A DNA stretch of 64,000 nt from Cystobasidium ongulense (lineage: Eukaryota > Basidiomycota > Cystobasidiomycetes > Cystobasidiales > Cystobasidiaceae), in contig BQUP01000005.1 in NCBI GenBank assembly GCA_022835595.1, positions 1,917,501-1,981,500 on the forward strand, given 5' to 3'. Shown piece by piece: positions 1 through 12,629 of the stretch; within the stretch, counting starts at the first letter, position 1; the number at the start of each line of letters is the position of its first letter. Made by a program: the position numbers and the translations under genes. Under the pieces are notes generated by a model. That model ran no database searches. It saw only the letters and a program-made list of their open reading frames with translations, and had not been told where the DNA came from.

Positions 1-3000
1 GTTCTTCACCTTCTGACGCGGCGAACTCAAGTCCACGTCCGTCAACTACGGATCTTGAATTCGCTTCATCTGAATTTACGCAAGGTAGAACTTCCCCAGA
101 TGTCAGCAAGGACGATGAATCGATGCAAGAGGACGAGAGACCAGAAGACGAGACTAAGCTGATGCTTGTTAGTGGCACAGACGTCTCTCAGACAGAGCCA
201 TTGGCGAGCTTGGAAAGAATGCCTCGAGCACCAGTCCCCTTACGTAGCCTTGAGACCGTTTCTGTGGGTATCCCACTTACCGATCAAGGCTCAACAGCCG
301 ATTTGAGCGTTGACGAGCTGTTGGCCTCGAAGACAAGGCAAGCAACTGGTGAAGAAGAACAGCCTACGGTCAACATTGAGACGGTGCGATCTGAAGAATT
401 GAGAGAGAAAATAGTCAGCGTGGCCAAAGTTGAGGTTGCGGAAGCTGAAATGACAGTGGAAGACTCGACATCGTTAACACACGATTCACCAATTGTAGAG
501 GTCGCTGGAACGTCTGCTTCCTCCATCGTGGTGAATGAGGTTGAAATGGACACGGATGGGCCAGAAACGCTCGTCCAGAATGCTCGTGAGGATAGCCAGG
601 AAGAGGAAGAGCACGAGAATCGAAAGACGCCGCTGCTCGAGGAAGAAGCAAAGGAGGAGGATCCTAAAGCCAAAGAGTTTGCAAAAAGTCTGCTGTCGTT
701 CATCGAGACGAATGAGCCGGATGAAGAGGACGCTTCTGTTGACCTTTCCACGATTCTGGAAGACAATAAGCTAAAAGCGCCGATTTCGTTACCTCTGGCT
801 GTAAATATGCCCGAAGATGGTCAAAACCTTTTCGAAATCAAGCCCATCTTATTAAGCAATCATGACCTCCTGGATGGCTGGCTTCAGGATAACATGGCAG
901 CTCGTGACAAGCGACGTGGAGAGAAGATCTTTCGCCTTCGACAACGGTACAAGGAACTAGATGCCGAGTGGCACATCCATTGCCATAGGCTGGAGAAATT
1001 GCGCGAACGTCAAAAGAATAGACAGAATATTCCCATCGCTCCTCCTACACCATCGGTCGACTCAGCAGGAATCTCAGTAGTGCCTACAACCCCGAATCTG
1101 CTCGCTCCTTCCGGTCGTTCGAATCGACGCTCAGCTGCGTCTAGCATTGGATATGGCGATGCAGTTCGCTCCGAAGCTGAGTTTCTGGAAATTCTCGCAA
1201 GCTTGGAAGATGCAGATATGCGAGATCCAAATCTGCGAGCTATGAGAACTACCGCTACCGTACCTGATCAAATCATCGATGAAAGCGAATACACCCTGCA
1301 ACAGTACGACGATAATAATGGCTTGGTCACTGATCCCTTTGAGCATTACACCATCAATAAGTCTCCTGATAGTTGGACAGAAGAGGAAATAGCCATCTTC
1401 TGTCGCCGATATGCTCTTTATCCCAAGCAATTTGGAAAAATAGCGGCCGCCTTGCCTGACAAATCGACAAACCAATGCGTGCTGTTCTATTATCGTTCGA
1501 AGAAGAAGATCGACTTTAGAGCGTTGGTCGACCGCAAGAACAGAGACGGGCGCCGAAAGCGGGCCAAGGGCGAGAAGGGTGAGGGCTCAGGTGCAAATGG
1601 GAAGAAGGGGCCGTCTTTGCTCAACAACATCGAACGTGCAAGAGGTGGTGAAGTGGAAGATGATGAAGACGACGAGCCTCAAACGCCAGGAAGCGCTATG
1701 GCTCAAGAGTCGACTGTTTTGTCTACTGCTCGAGCTCTCACTCAGCAGATCAACGGAACGACCGAAGGCAGATCGGAAGCTAGCAAGAGACCTCCTCCTG
1801 CAGGGCGCGCTGCAAGCAACAAGAAAGCGGCGCGCTTCATGTCGCCATCGGCCGAACGAAGTGGGACGGACGACGGTGTACCTCCATCGGATGGAGTTCT
1901 AGCAGCCGCTGAAGCTCTAGGCTTCCTTTCGAATATTCCTACAGGAGATCCCGACGACCCCAACTCGCGGCCAAATAGCGCCAGGCAAAAGAAACGTAAA
2001 CCTTCGATGTCCGAGAATATCATGAATACATCTTTTGGTGAAGACGGGACGCCTCGCGCAATCAACGCTGCCAAGCGAAGTCGCCCTCACTCGTCCAGCT
2101 ACTGGTCAGTGGCTGACAAGAACGAATTCATGCGTCTTCTGTCTATCCACGGCAAGAATTACGTCGCTATATCGAAAGGGATACAATCGAAGACAGCTGT
2201 ACAGTGCAAGAACGTGAGTCTCCTACCCGACGACCATGCGGCTAAGAACTTTTGCTAACTTCCCAGTTGGTCTTCAGTTCTTCCAAAACAATACGAAGAA
2301 AATGGGACTTGCAGAGATCGCTTCTCGGGCAGAAGGAGAATTTGCGAACGTTTCTGGAGAAATAGGTCCTGATTCGCCAATGGGTGGAATGGAAATGCCT
2401 AGCGTATTCGGCGAGCCAGACGGTATGAACTTGCAAGAACCTCCTTCGGGCTACTTCATTCCTTCTCACCGTAGCAACAGCCGCGACGCAGAAGAGCACA
2501 AACCCTCTGCTCGAAGCGGAGGGATGCATTTACGCAATCTACTGGATGATGCTCCTGACGCCGAAGGTGGTGCCCATTCTCAAGCTGTTGATGAAGTACG
2601 CATGCAGGGAGATGATGATAGCGCTACCGAAGACGAAGCCGAACCAGCTAGGTATGCTCAGGAAAGCGTCGATGCTCGAGGTGCCTTACGGCAAGCTCAT
2701 GCGGAACGAGCCGCCGCCCAACAACGCCATGCGTCTCGAGCTGTCAAAGATGAGATGATGGTCGCCGAGTCAGTCAATCCACGTGGACATCCTGGTGAAG
2801 ATACATACTATCCTCCACATATGCGTTCGGCCTCCTTTGGCTCTCGCTCGGACTTTCCAGAAGCAGGACAGTACTCTCCTACCTATCACCCAATGCATCA
2901 TACCGACAGAGGCTATGCTATGCCACCTCGCAACATGTACAGCAACACGGTGAACGGACACTATGAGCCTGCATTACCGCAGAACGGACACTGGTCGCCG

Positions 3001-3321
3001 TACGAAGGCCGATCTATCTATGGTCCTCCCCCAGGATCTGGATATTTCCAGAGACCTAGACACGAAGAACAAGTCCCTCCCTCTTATTATCGGCACGAAC
3101 AGCATCATCCTGCATATCTGGATAGCCCAGTCCACGAAAAATCCATCCATCGCACTGCTTATCCTCCACGCCCGCAGCATAATTCTCCTTTCTACAACGG
3201 AGGTGGCCAGTCGCCACCTCAGCATAGCACCCAACATGCTCGCCGAGCATCCGATCCTCGTGGCCCGAACACGGACGCTACCCATCATGAGCGGTACGGT
3301 GCGTCGAGAGCAGCTCAATGA
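1..3321 (+). CDS. SNT1: SNT1/NCoR-like SANT-domain corepressor, 5' partial
   Basis: The reading frame is open from the left edge of the window (frame 3), so the 5' end is missing. There is one intron at 2214-2277 (donor gtgagt, branch gctaac, acceptor ttcag). It joins ...QCKN to FFQNNTKKMGL, so the exons are <1-2213 and 2278-3321. Two SANT/Myb domains are visible: the first at about nt 1363-1510 (DSWTEEEIAIF...YYRSKKKIDF), the second at about 2095-2330, split by the intron. This double-SANT layout is typical of fungal Snt1 and animal NCoR/SMRT, scaffolds of the Set3/Hos2 histone deacetylase complex in the nucleus. A charged helical segment at about 890-1020 precedes the first SANT. The N-terminal part is acidic and Ser/Glu-rich. 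The C-terminal part is His/Pro/Tyr-rich and probably disordered. The family assignment rests on the SANT pair; membership of a Set3-type complex is inference. Confidence 0.85.
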
Positions 3322-3887
3322 CCACAGGTCCTGCGCGAACCCTGCTGCTCCATCCATTACAATAATGCACGTCTAGATGCTCAATAGCTCAGCCATTGGC
3401 TTTGCCTCGACGTCAAGCTCGGCGAATATCCAGACTTTCCCACTTTTTTCTCGAGTCACATATGAGGTTTCTTGTACTGTTGTTTTAAATGTATTACTAG
3501 AGGTTTATCTTTTCGAGTCAATAGGTTAATTCAGTGCTTCTTTCACCCTCCCCCTCCCCCGTTTACTCATGTTTTAGTTTGTCAATCGGTAAACTGCTTA
3601 ATCCCCGAGTCGAGGGTGCTACTGTTTTTGTACTTAGGGAAATTCAAAGAGAAAGGAAGAAAGAAAAGAAAGGACTTCCGTTTTGACTGCATAAATTTAC
3701 TGTTGTTGGTGCAATTACAAAGAGGCAACGATTCCTCCAAGCCGCTATAGACTGCAAACGTGGCAATGAAAAGAAATAAAGTGCACATAAAGCAAAAGCC
3801 GACATTGTCGAGCGGATTGTCGGCTGGCGCCACAATGATTACTGATCCATCTCGATACGCGCGCCTGACACCAGAAGGATCTAACAT
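3322..3887. other. intergenic, convergent 3' ends
   Basis: This is the shared 3' flank of the SNT1-like gene (+) and the STR2-like gene (-). It contains T-rich and C-rich runs around 3540-3570. I see no supported gene; the short frames here lack splice or domain support. Confidence 0.7.
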
Positions 3888-6273
3888 CTATGCTGTTGCT
3901 TCTGCCTCTGTTAAGGCGAGCGTGAACCAATCCATCAAAGTGGACAAGTCCTCCAATCCGATACTGACGCGAACGAGACCTTCCTCAACCTCCCATGACT
4001 TTGCCCAATCTAGCTCTAGATAGTGTGCGAGTACGGTATAGGGACAAGCAAGAGTGAAATTGGTACCGAGAGAGGGACCTTTGCAGCACTTTAAGGCATC
4101 AAAGAACGCTTTTGAAGCATCGATAGTTGTGAAAGTAAGGGAGAAGAGTGACCCATAGCCTGGTTTAATCTCTGCTTCTCCATCTCCATTGAAAGTAGAG
4201 TCTGCTGCTGAACCTTCTAGATTCAAAGAACAGTGTCTCATTCTAGCTTCGTAATTTTTAGGAGTAATGTACTTAGGGTAAAACACACCGGTTATAACAG
4301 GTTGTTTACCTTCTGTCAAAGCATTTCCTGAAGTAACGGTATGTTCACGTAGGAAGTCACACAACGACTCCGTATTTTGGTTGATCTTGTTCACTCGAGC
4401 TTTGAAATCACGAGAGTTTCGCTCCATGAAAATGGCATCTGAGGAATAGTAGTTGTCTTCGTATGTATTGGTAAGTGTCGACTTGAGCTCTTGGTAATGT
4501 GGCGAGGAGGGGTTTAGGGTGAGACTGCGTAGCATACGGCAATTTAGCTGTAAACCCTCAGAAGAGAGAACGGTTATGTGAGTAGAGTACTCACGATCCG
4601 CCCATGACGTTTGAATCGCCACTGAATATTTTTGTCAAACTACTGACTACTATATCCGCAAACGGTAAAGTTTCAACATTAACGAATCCACCAACAGTTT
4701 CATCAATAACGATATAAAAACCATATTTATCTGCTAATTCTTTTAGCTTTTCCAAATCAGGAGATCTTAATAGAGGATTAGAAGGAAATTCGGCGAATAA
4801 AGATAATATAGGTTTGTCATTTGGATCTGTACTACTTGGATTTGATTTATATCGTTCTTGACGTTCTTTGAGCATTTTTTCTAATTCAATTAAATCTGAA
4901 TCTAAACCTCTACCAAAGAATTCACACCCTGGACCCCATTTTTGTAATATCTTCAATGTATCTGTATAAGGGAAACCGAAGCATATCGATTTACCAATAT
5001 GATTTTCACCTTCTCTAGATTTGCCTTTCCCTTGTTTTTCCTTTTCTGTTGTAAGAACTGTTTGGAAAGCATGGAATATAGCTGACATTCCTCCCGGGTA
5101 TAGATAGACGTCTTCTTCAGTCAGGCCTTTTACTCCGCGAGAAGAAGGTTGTAATGCTGCATCTTTAGCTGATGCTTTTTCTAGTGCCTGTGTGGAAGCG
5201 ATATCGAGTTGTTGATCTGCAAGCGAGCTATGTGGAGTAGATGGAGTGGTACCGGTCGATTCCTTCAATACACCAGCGATACGGCGTCTCATAGCAATCT
5301 TGGCCAGAGGGGCTTGCGATTCTGACAAGTTACGGGCGTAGCGTTCTTCGATGTATGTACTTGTGTCTTCACCAGTGGCGTAGTGTACGGAAGTATCAGT
5401 GGGGTCTGCTTCGCCGTTACCATTTGCGAAATAGTTCTTGGCTCCATCTGCACTGGTACTAGCTTGTGGTGTACTGGAAGACGAAGAAGCAATGATGGCT
5501 TCCATGGCAGCGGATGATTTTTTCGAATAATGCTTGTTGCGTGAGAAGCCTCGAATTGGTGGTGGCGGAGTTGCATTTGATGCTCTCGAAGAGGAGCCGT
5601 TGAGGCCAGCTGGTAGCCGTCGAGTAGGCTCAGGAGCACCTGGGATAGTCTCTCCTAGTAGATGGAGGCAGTGGTCTGCGAGCCTAGAAGAGATACCGTC
5701 TCCGGTATGCTGCCAGAACTGCTTTCCCGCCCCGAAATCGTCGGCGTGCATAAAGACGGCGTACAGCGTGACTGTGTCTGATGGATCATCTGGATTGGTG
5801 ATTGTGAATCGCTTGTAGTAGGCTTCCTGGCGGATGGGCGGTTCTGTCCTTGACTCGAGGAAGGCAATGCATGAGCAAGCGACCTGGAGGGTCGGAAAGA
5901 GGTAGCATTTGTCGGTGAGCGGGTTGATGGCGAGTTGGTCTTTAGCGATTGACGCGAGCTGAAGCGTGGACATGTATCAAGTCAGTTCTATGCTCGGCTG
6001 CATGCTTCTTTCTTTCTCTCCATCGGCCCAATTGATGGATGGACCGGACGAGGCCGACAGAGCGAGCTTTGACGCGAGACGCACCTTCTGGATGGATCTG
6101 TGGACGAAGAAGCGTGGATAGCCCGTCTGCATAGCGTCGACCACGCGCTTGTCGCCCTCTTCGTAGCCTACATTGTCCTTCCATGTAGGCAGACTGACGG
6201 AGACGGCGTGCGGCGTGAGGTAGGGTATCGAGTGGCCCAGCGGGGGGGAGACGAACGAGGTTGCGACGGGCAT
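3888..6273 (-). CDS. STR2: Cystathionine gamma-synthase (Str2-like), PLP enzyme
   Basis: Exons are 6273-6085, 5958-4595 and 4524-3888, giving 729 aa. The donors are gtgcgt and gtgagt, and the junctions keep phase (0 and 2). The first exon carries the fungal signature [19 protein letters not shown] followed by TGYPRFFVH. The PLP core shows [19 protein letters not shown] and the Schiff-base lysine in [12 protein letters not shown], split from LTLNP by the second intron. The enzyme belongs to the Cys/Met-metabolism PLP family and converts activated homoserine plus cysteine to cystathionine (transsulfuration, cytosol). It is longer than yeast Str2 (about 640 aa) because of a low-complexity Ser/Thr/Ala-rich stretch at residues ~120-260, rich in poly-Ser. 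The start at 6273 is chosen because the conserved N-terminus begins there. It is divergent from SSZ1 with about 208 bp between start codons. Confidence 0.9.
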
Positions 6274-6481
6274 TGCGACAGGACCTGGTCGTCGATGGAT
6301 GTGCTTGGATGTCGATGGTGATGGTGGTGGTGGAGAGCAGGAAGCTCACTTTTCAAGTGTCGTGCTTGACTTTGTCGATCATTGTCGGTGTAGACTGCAG
6401 AGCTTTGAAATTGGAATGCATGCTTCTACCTATTCGCAACTGAATACACAGCACCCTTACATCCACTTCAACTCACCTGCA

Positions 6482-8574
6482 ATGTCCACCGTCGTAGGCA
6501 TCAACCTCGGCGCATCAGCCTCGTCTGTCGCAGTCATCACAAAGGTGGGCAATCTAGACAGGACACAGACGAGAAAGGCCCAGAGACTGACAACAGACCT
6601 TGTGCATGCTTGCAGGAAGGACTCGCAGACTGCATTGCTAACGACGATGGAGAGCGCCAGATCAGCACAGTCATCTCGTTCAGCGAGGCCCAAGAGGTGA
6701 ATTTGCGAAACAGCCACAATCAAAATTCTCGAAGCGAGGTCTCAGGACTCGCATGAATGAAGTGCATCTGCTGATCCCAGCTGGTTTGTGTTGTCATACA
6801 GTACATCGGCGTCCCTGCCAAGAGCCAACTCGTTCGCAACAACGCCAACACCATCCTCGGCTTCAGAAATCTGCTCGGAAAGAGGTGAGGAGTAGATTGT
6901 ACCGCAAAAGGCCTGACGAGAGGGTGAGAACTGACTCTAGATTCCCGTGTTCGTCCACGTCCTTCACCGTACTCACAGCTACGACGCCGTCTCGTCCACC
7001 AAACCTCAATTCGACTCTGCTCCTATAGTCGCAGGACCAAACGGCGAGCCCGCATACAAAGTCACGACCGCTGAAGGCGAAAAGATCTTTACCGCTCAAG
7101 AGATTGTCACAAAATACCTTTCATCTCTCATTGGACAAGCGTCTGATTTCCTAGGACGGCCCATCGACGCGGCTGTCATTGCTGTCCCCTCCAGCTTCAC
7201 AAAGGAACAATACACCGCTCTCGAAAAAGCTGCTAAAGATGCAGCTGGCATTAAAGTCTTGCAGTTCTTGCATGAACCGGCTGCTGCTGCCGTAGCTTAT
7301 AACTTGACTGTCCCAACACTGTCAACGTCATCTGGCGAAGCTCCCGCTCCTGTCTCAAAGACCTCTCAAGATCGCAACGTTGTCGTCTTGGACGTAGGTG
7401 CTACCACTACCACCGCTACTGTTGTCGCCGCAAGACAGGGTGCATACGTTCCAATCGCAGTAGAGAGACAGTCAGGTCTAGGAGGAGAACAATTCGATGA
7501 ATCATTAATTGGCTTCTTCAGCAAAGAATTTACAAAAAAGACAAAGGCGAAACTAGACCCTTCAAATCATAGAGCTATGATGAAGCTACGATTAGCTTGC
7601 GAAACTGTCAAGAGAACTTTGTCAGCTTCCACCTCTGCCAATTGCTCTGTCGAGAGCTTATCCGAGGGTCTAGACTTCTCCGGATCTATCAACAGAACTA
7701 GATTCGATCTCTTAAGCAGCAAGCTCTACGAGGGTATCTTGGAGGTCGTCAAGAAGGCCGTCAAGGCCGCAGACTTGGACGTCCTACAGATCCAGGAAGT
7801 AAGTGAAATACTCCCGAAGAGTCGCTCTTCTGGGGTGCAAGGAAACTGACAAGTCACTTCATCCTGTATCATTATAATCTACAGGTCGTCCTAGTTGGAG
7901 GAACATGCCAGAACCCTACCATCGCCGACAAGCTTTCCGCTCTGTTCCCCGAATCTACTCAGATCTCATCTCAAATTGACCCTGATCAAGTGATAGCCAA
8001 AGGATGCGCTTTACAAGCTGCTGCCATTTCGCAACTCTCATCTGAAGAGGCAGCATATATCTCATCCACTTCTTCCCTATCCGACCCCATCATTTCATCA
8101 CAAAAAGCCATTGCGAAGCCTATTGGACTTCTTATCCCTGCTCCTGCTTCGAATGGTTCATCTTCATCCTCGAACCCAGCTGTCATAGATGGCAAGATTT
8201 TCGTCACTGTCGTTGAAGCAAACACACCTCTACCTGCAAGACGTATTGTCGAACTTCCATTCCCTAAAGGCGCTTCGAGTGTAAAGATTCCCGTTTACGA
8301 GGGTGCCGAGGAAGTCCATGTAGAGGCTCCTCCAGCCGCTACCAAGAAGGCACCCAATGGAGGTGCTGGATCAGATGATGATTATAGCGATGATGAGGAA
8401 GATGAAGAAGTCAGAACACTCGTCATTAAGCCTACTACGCAGTTGGCCAATGTCGTTGTTCCTGTCAAGGGAAGCGGAACCGTCAGGGTCACTATCATCG
8501 TTGACAAGGATGGAAAGACACATGTCGAGGCTGCCCAGACTGGATCATCGGAGGTTCAAAAGGTGGAGCTATAG
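6482..8574 (+). CDS. SSZ1: Ssz1-type Hsp70, ribosome-associated complex subunit
   Basis: There are five exons: 6482-6544, 6616-6696, 6802-6884, 6979-7798 and 7885-8574 (578 aa). The spliced N-terminus reads MSTVVGINLGASASSVAVIT..., then DGERQISTVISF and YIGVPAKSQLVRNNANTI, matching the degenerate ATPase start of Ssz1/Pdr13 rather than canonical Hsp70 (GIDLGTT). The nucleotide-binding fold continues with FLHEPAAAAVAY, VVVLDVGATT and VVLVGGTCQNP. The C-terminal part is short and lacks a full Hsp70 peptide-binding domain, as in Ssz1. It contains an acidic loop DDDYSDDEEDEE near residue 510. Ssz1 pairs with zuotin on the ribosome to assist nascent-chain folding together with Ssb. The first three exons are only 63-83 nt, which is common at the 5' end of genes here. 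Confidence 0.92.
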
Positions 8575-8988
8575 TTGCATAGATTTGCAACCCATATATA
8601 GATGAGCATGTCGTACTCTAGTCGTGCGCGTGCTTGTTCAAAAATGTACTCCTTCTAAAGGAGGGAGATTGAAAGAGCAGACAGATGGAATTCGTCGGCC
8701 AGTATAGAGATCCGCTGTCTTTGAAGCGGGAGGTTACGTTATCCGACTAGCCTTGCGTTGTAATCATATTTACACTTTTGGAGGAATACAATTTATTGCC
8801 ACCCTGTGCCAGCTTTCACATACCTTGTCGCAGAAGCTTGGGGAGCGTCTCTAAGACAGTCTTGCAGCATTCTGACGTACTAATGTTCTTGCTTTTTGCT
8901 GCTGCTTGCTCTGCTCGGCTCTTTCGAGGCTGCTTTCGACTGCGCAGCTCAGCTTTACTTCAACTGCTCAAACAGCTGCTTCGACATC
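8575..8988. other. intergenic
   Basis: This is the 3' flank of SSZ1 and the upstream region of the mL41 gene. An upstream in-frame start at 8896 exists for the next gene, but it would add a Cys/Leu-rich 31-residue stretch; I see no separate gene here. Confidence 0.6.
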
Positions 8989-9629
8989 ATGGCATTCCGC
9001 GCAACAGCAGTAGCGTGCAGCAAAGCATCTCGGCTCCCGTTAACAAGCAAACAAGCGAACAAGGACTTCTACAAAGGTGCGACTCCCTCTCTTCCTGCCT
9101 TCATATACCGCTTCAGACGTTTCTCGAGGCTGATCACGTATTTTCTTGTTCGAAACTCGACAGGTCCTGGCGCACTACCAGGCTTCGGACAGCGTGCCCA
9201 AGGAAGGGTACCCATCAGATCTAAAGCTCCCTATAAGAAAGATATAAAGAAGATGAGATACTTTGTTGCGCCTGAAGGATGGTTGGACGAGTCTGGTCAA
9301 ATGAAAGCTATATTCACGACTCCGGTAAGTTTGCAACTCCCACAAGGATCAGCCAGAAGGGATGAGGGCAGATTGAGCTTGAAGTGTATCTCTGTCAACG
9401 TCGTACTGAACATCGCCTGGTATCACTGCTGCAGATAAAGCCATACGTCTTCAAGACCCGGCCGACGAAAGAAGCGCCCAAAGTACCTACAGACTGGCCA
9501 AAAGCAGCATTAGGCAAGACAGATAGTGACTACGAATCAGCAAGAGGTGGAATATACTCTCCAAAGGGATTCAATGGCGAATACTACCTCCAATTAGCAG
9601 GGCTAAATCGTGGTCGGACACCTGCATAA
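8989..9629 (+). CDS. MRPL27: Mitochondrial large-subunit ribosomal protein mL41 (MRPL27-like)
   Basis: Exons are 8989-9076, 9164-9324 and 9435-9629 (147 aa). The protein contains RLPLTSKQANKDFYKG, then IRSKAPYKKDIKKMRYFVAP and IKPYVFK, matching yeast Mrpl27 (LTTKQGNKTMYKGT ... RTYVTPDMVNFELKPYV). It is a structural protein of the mitoribosome large subunit, nuclear-encoded; the basic N-terminus MAFRATAVACSKASR could serve as import signal. The start at 8989 is preferred over 8896 because it yields a presequence of normal length. The first intron (87 nt) is a multiple of three and has no in-frame stop, so its retention would simply insert 29 residues. It is taken as an intron because removal restores the conserved YKG-PGALPGFG block and its ends match the consensus. 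Confidence 0.85.
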
Positions 9630-10012
9630 TCGACTAAATCGAGTTCTGTCGATTTCAATCCCTTTTTCCGTCAAGAAAGGCAGCAGCAAATCTCGTCGTT
9701 CGTTTCAAGACTTGTAAGATAAGGCATGTCGTGTGGTTCAGTCATCGTGTTGCTATGTTTACTGTAGAGACCAAGAATGTGGTGAACCGGCCAATGCAAT
9801 ACTACGATCTATTTACAATATACTGGCATGCTGAACTGTATATCCAAGCTACTATACCACACATCGAGTGACATGGATATGTGCAGGATTGATAGCACTA
9901 TGACTCAAGCTTCGGTGGATCTGCCGTGGGGTCCTGGAAACATAGCTTCTCCATACGTTCCGCAATTACTCGGTACAGAAGTGAAATAGACAACTCCGGC
10001 CAAATCTTGCCG
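9630..10012. other. intergenic, convergent 3' ends
   Basis: Convergent 3' flanks of the mL41 gene (+) and the She3-like gene (-). No gene seen. Confidence 0.7.
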
Positions 10013-12179
10013 TTATGACTGACTTGCGCTAAGCTTGTCGTCATATACTCTCATAGCATTCTTATACTGCCTCAATTCATCAAGCACTTCTTGCGTCCGT
10101 CTAGCCAGTATCTCGTTATCCTTTTGTGACTGTGCATACTGGAGTGATAGCGTGTCGATAGTCGACTGGTATTTAGTTTGAACTGATTGTTGCCATTTAG
10201 AGAGATCTTGTAGAGCTGTTGTGACATCCTCTTTGGCTGATGTCCGCGATGCGAGCAATTTGGTGACTGTCCGATAAATTATTAGCTGTGTGCGAAAAGT
10301 CAAGTGCAGAGACAAACTTACTAGATTGCTGCCGTGTTCTCGAATCATTCCTATCTTGTTCGTTCTTCAACTTTGTATTCTTCAATTCCTTCTTTAGCGC
10401 AGTAACTTCCTTTGCGAATCCACCGTACAAATTAGAAGTAGAAGATTTTAGTGCATTATATTCAGATTCAGCTTTTGCCCTTCTTTCCTCTGCTTCTCTG
10501 CATCTGTTCTCTAAATCCTTCAATTTCTTACTGCATTCTCCGTAATGTAATCTCTTTTCTTCCTCTAAAATCTTTGTACTGCTTTCTGCCGTTCTCGCTC
10601 TTGATAATGTTTCCTCTAGCATTCTTTCCCGTCTTGTTAGAGTAGTTGACATTCCTTGTAATTCTAATCGAGAACGTTCTTTGCCCTCTTTAAGATCCTC
10701 AATTTGCCGTGTGAGAGATTCTACTGCTCTAGCTGAAGCACGAAGTTGCGTGCGAGTATGCTCTAGCTGTGTACGCGAGTTTGTAAGGTCTGTTTGTAAG
10801 GACATTATGACTTTCGAAGTTCCCGATTGTGAAGAAGCGATTCTCGCAGCTGTATATCCGGTAAAAGAATGGTAATGAGTACTGGCTTCAGCAGAATTCT
10901 GCAGGAAAAATGGGTACTTACCATGCCTTTCCGTAAAGCCAGCCGAGCCACCAAAGAAAGGCGATGAACCGCCTCTTGACATTCCCGTTGAGCTCTTCGA
11001 TTGTCTTCTCGTCGCGATCTTAGGTTCATCATCGTTTGAATCCATCGTTGTAGTCGGTGAATATTCCCCTTCTCCATCTGAGCTGAGATGAGGTGAGCGT
11101 ATATCGGATGGTATGCTATGCGGTAAAGGTGGTAGACCCAATGTAGAGGTTGAATCCGAGAGCTTATCCGACTCTCCATCATCCGGAGAACTGGAATGTT
11201 TACCATTTCGCGTTGATGCGTTTGTGGAATCCCGTAGGACTCCATTTGGTACTGCATGATGCGCATCATTCAAGTTGGTATTTGCATGTGGTTTAGCTCT
11301 TATTGGCGTGCCATCGAAAGTCGCCTTGTCGGAGGCTGATAGAGGTGTTTTTGGCGAATTGCTGCCACCTGCCAAAGTCGTTGCTGTTCCTACACTTCCT
11401 GGTGCGATGACGGGCATAGGTACCTTTGACAATGAGGTGGGCGTGCCATTGCTGTTCAGGGAACTTGATCTTCTATGAGGAGGTGGAGATGATATTCCCA
11501 AGCCACTAGATGTGCGAGAAGCAGGCAGTGGGCTGGGAGCGTTCATTACTCTTGCTAGATCATCGTAGGCGGTGTCCCTCCTGAGCGTAAAGGCGGGCAA
11601 AGAGGCAGAAGTTGGCGTGGCTAGTGACGAGGGGGGAGCACCCGCATAACTATTCTTTGAGGCAGGTCCTGGAGCAGTTGCGCTTCTTGGAGTTGCAGGC
11701 CGTGTCGCTGTCGTCGATGTGGCGCGTGAAGCAGGTCTCTGGGTCTCGGCGGACGGCACAACAGCACTCGAATTGCGCCTATGCCGCTGCTCAGCTGATC
11801 TTGACGAGGCGTTGTTTGACATTGAGAGTCGTGCAGACGCAGACGAGCCACCGCTGCCGCTACTGCCGCTGTTGTTGTTGTGCGCATGTCTATGCGAGTA
11901 CTTGTTGTTGCCAGCGATGTTTTGACCTGAACTGGCTGCAGACGCGGCAGGCATGGTGACTCGCCTGTCTCGACGCGCATCCAAGGCTGCAGATGGTCTT
12001 CCAGACGACGTCGGCGACATGTATCCAGCGGCATGCGCCTTGTCGAGCTGCTGCTTTGACTGAGCCAGCGCTGACCGCAGTGTCGCGATTTCATTCAACA
12101 GCTCGGACTGCACGTGCAGTCCCGACGAGAGCGTCTGCGAGCTCGCCAGTCTTCTTCCCTCGGCCTCGACGCTGGCCAT
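10013..12179 (-). CDS. Coiled-coil protein, She3-like
   Basis: Exons are 12179-10922, 10849-10322 and 10266-10013, about 679 aa. The 72-nt intron 10850-10921 has no stop and is in frame; if retained the product is 703 aa. The 5' UTR probably contains an intron (12200-12340, donor gtgagt, acceptor catag), which is why MASVEAEG at 12179 is taken as start rather than the open frame above it. The N-terminal half is Ser/Thr/Pro/Ala-rich and likely disordered. The C-terminal half is a long coiled coil beginning SKVIMSLQTDLTNSRTQLEH, with QIEDLKEGKERSRLELQGM and LTRRERMLEETLSRARTAE. This resembles the conserved coiled coil of basidiomycete proteins annotated as SWI5-dependent HO expression protein 3 (She3, an mRNA-transport adaptor for type V myosin). 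A role in mRNA transport is inference; other long coiled-coil families cannot be excluded. Confidence 0.7.
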
Positions 12180-12629
12180 GCTGGGTGGTGGTGTATCGTC
12201 TATGTCAGTGCATGCGACTCGCATGTGGGCGTGCTGGCAGACTGTTGTGCATGGTCCAAGAGCCACTTGAAATAGCATGCCATAGATCGACATGCATGAA
12301 AACTATGGTCACCAGAATTCACAGAAGAGAGTCAACTCACCGAGGGTGAGGGGCGGTCTCGACAGTCCAGACTCTCGAAGCGCTCCTTTATGGTTAACGC
12401 GGTTTTGGCTTTCAGTGATATTCGCTACTCTTGCCACATACGTGTACGAGTGTTCACGTTTAACGCGAGTCAGATTATAATACCACTACAGTTTAATACG
12501 CTACAATATGGACGAGAGCTGGACCGGCCAAGGATATCTCAAGATACGCTACCGTGACGTCTTCTCCGACAAGCTCTTGCAGACAAGGTTTCTTACAGGC
12601 GTCATTTTCCATCCTTCCACTGCCTCGCA
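12180..12629. other. intergenic, upstream of She3-like gene
   Basis: Holds the 5' UTR and probable 5' UTR intron (12200-12340) of the minus-strand coiled-coil gene, then the 3' flank of the peroxin gene. No further gene seen. Confidence 0.55.

Noticed and set aside
284-766. 160-codon Ser-rich frame on the minus strand
   Set aside because: Exact antisense of the Glu/Ser-rich part of the SNT1-like gene; composition is the mirror of that repeat-like coding sequence.
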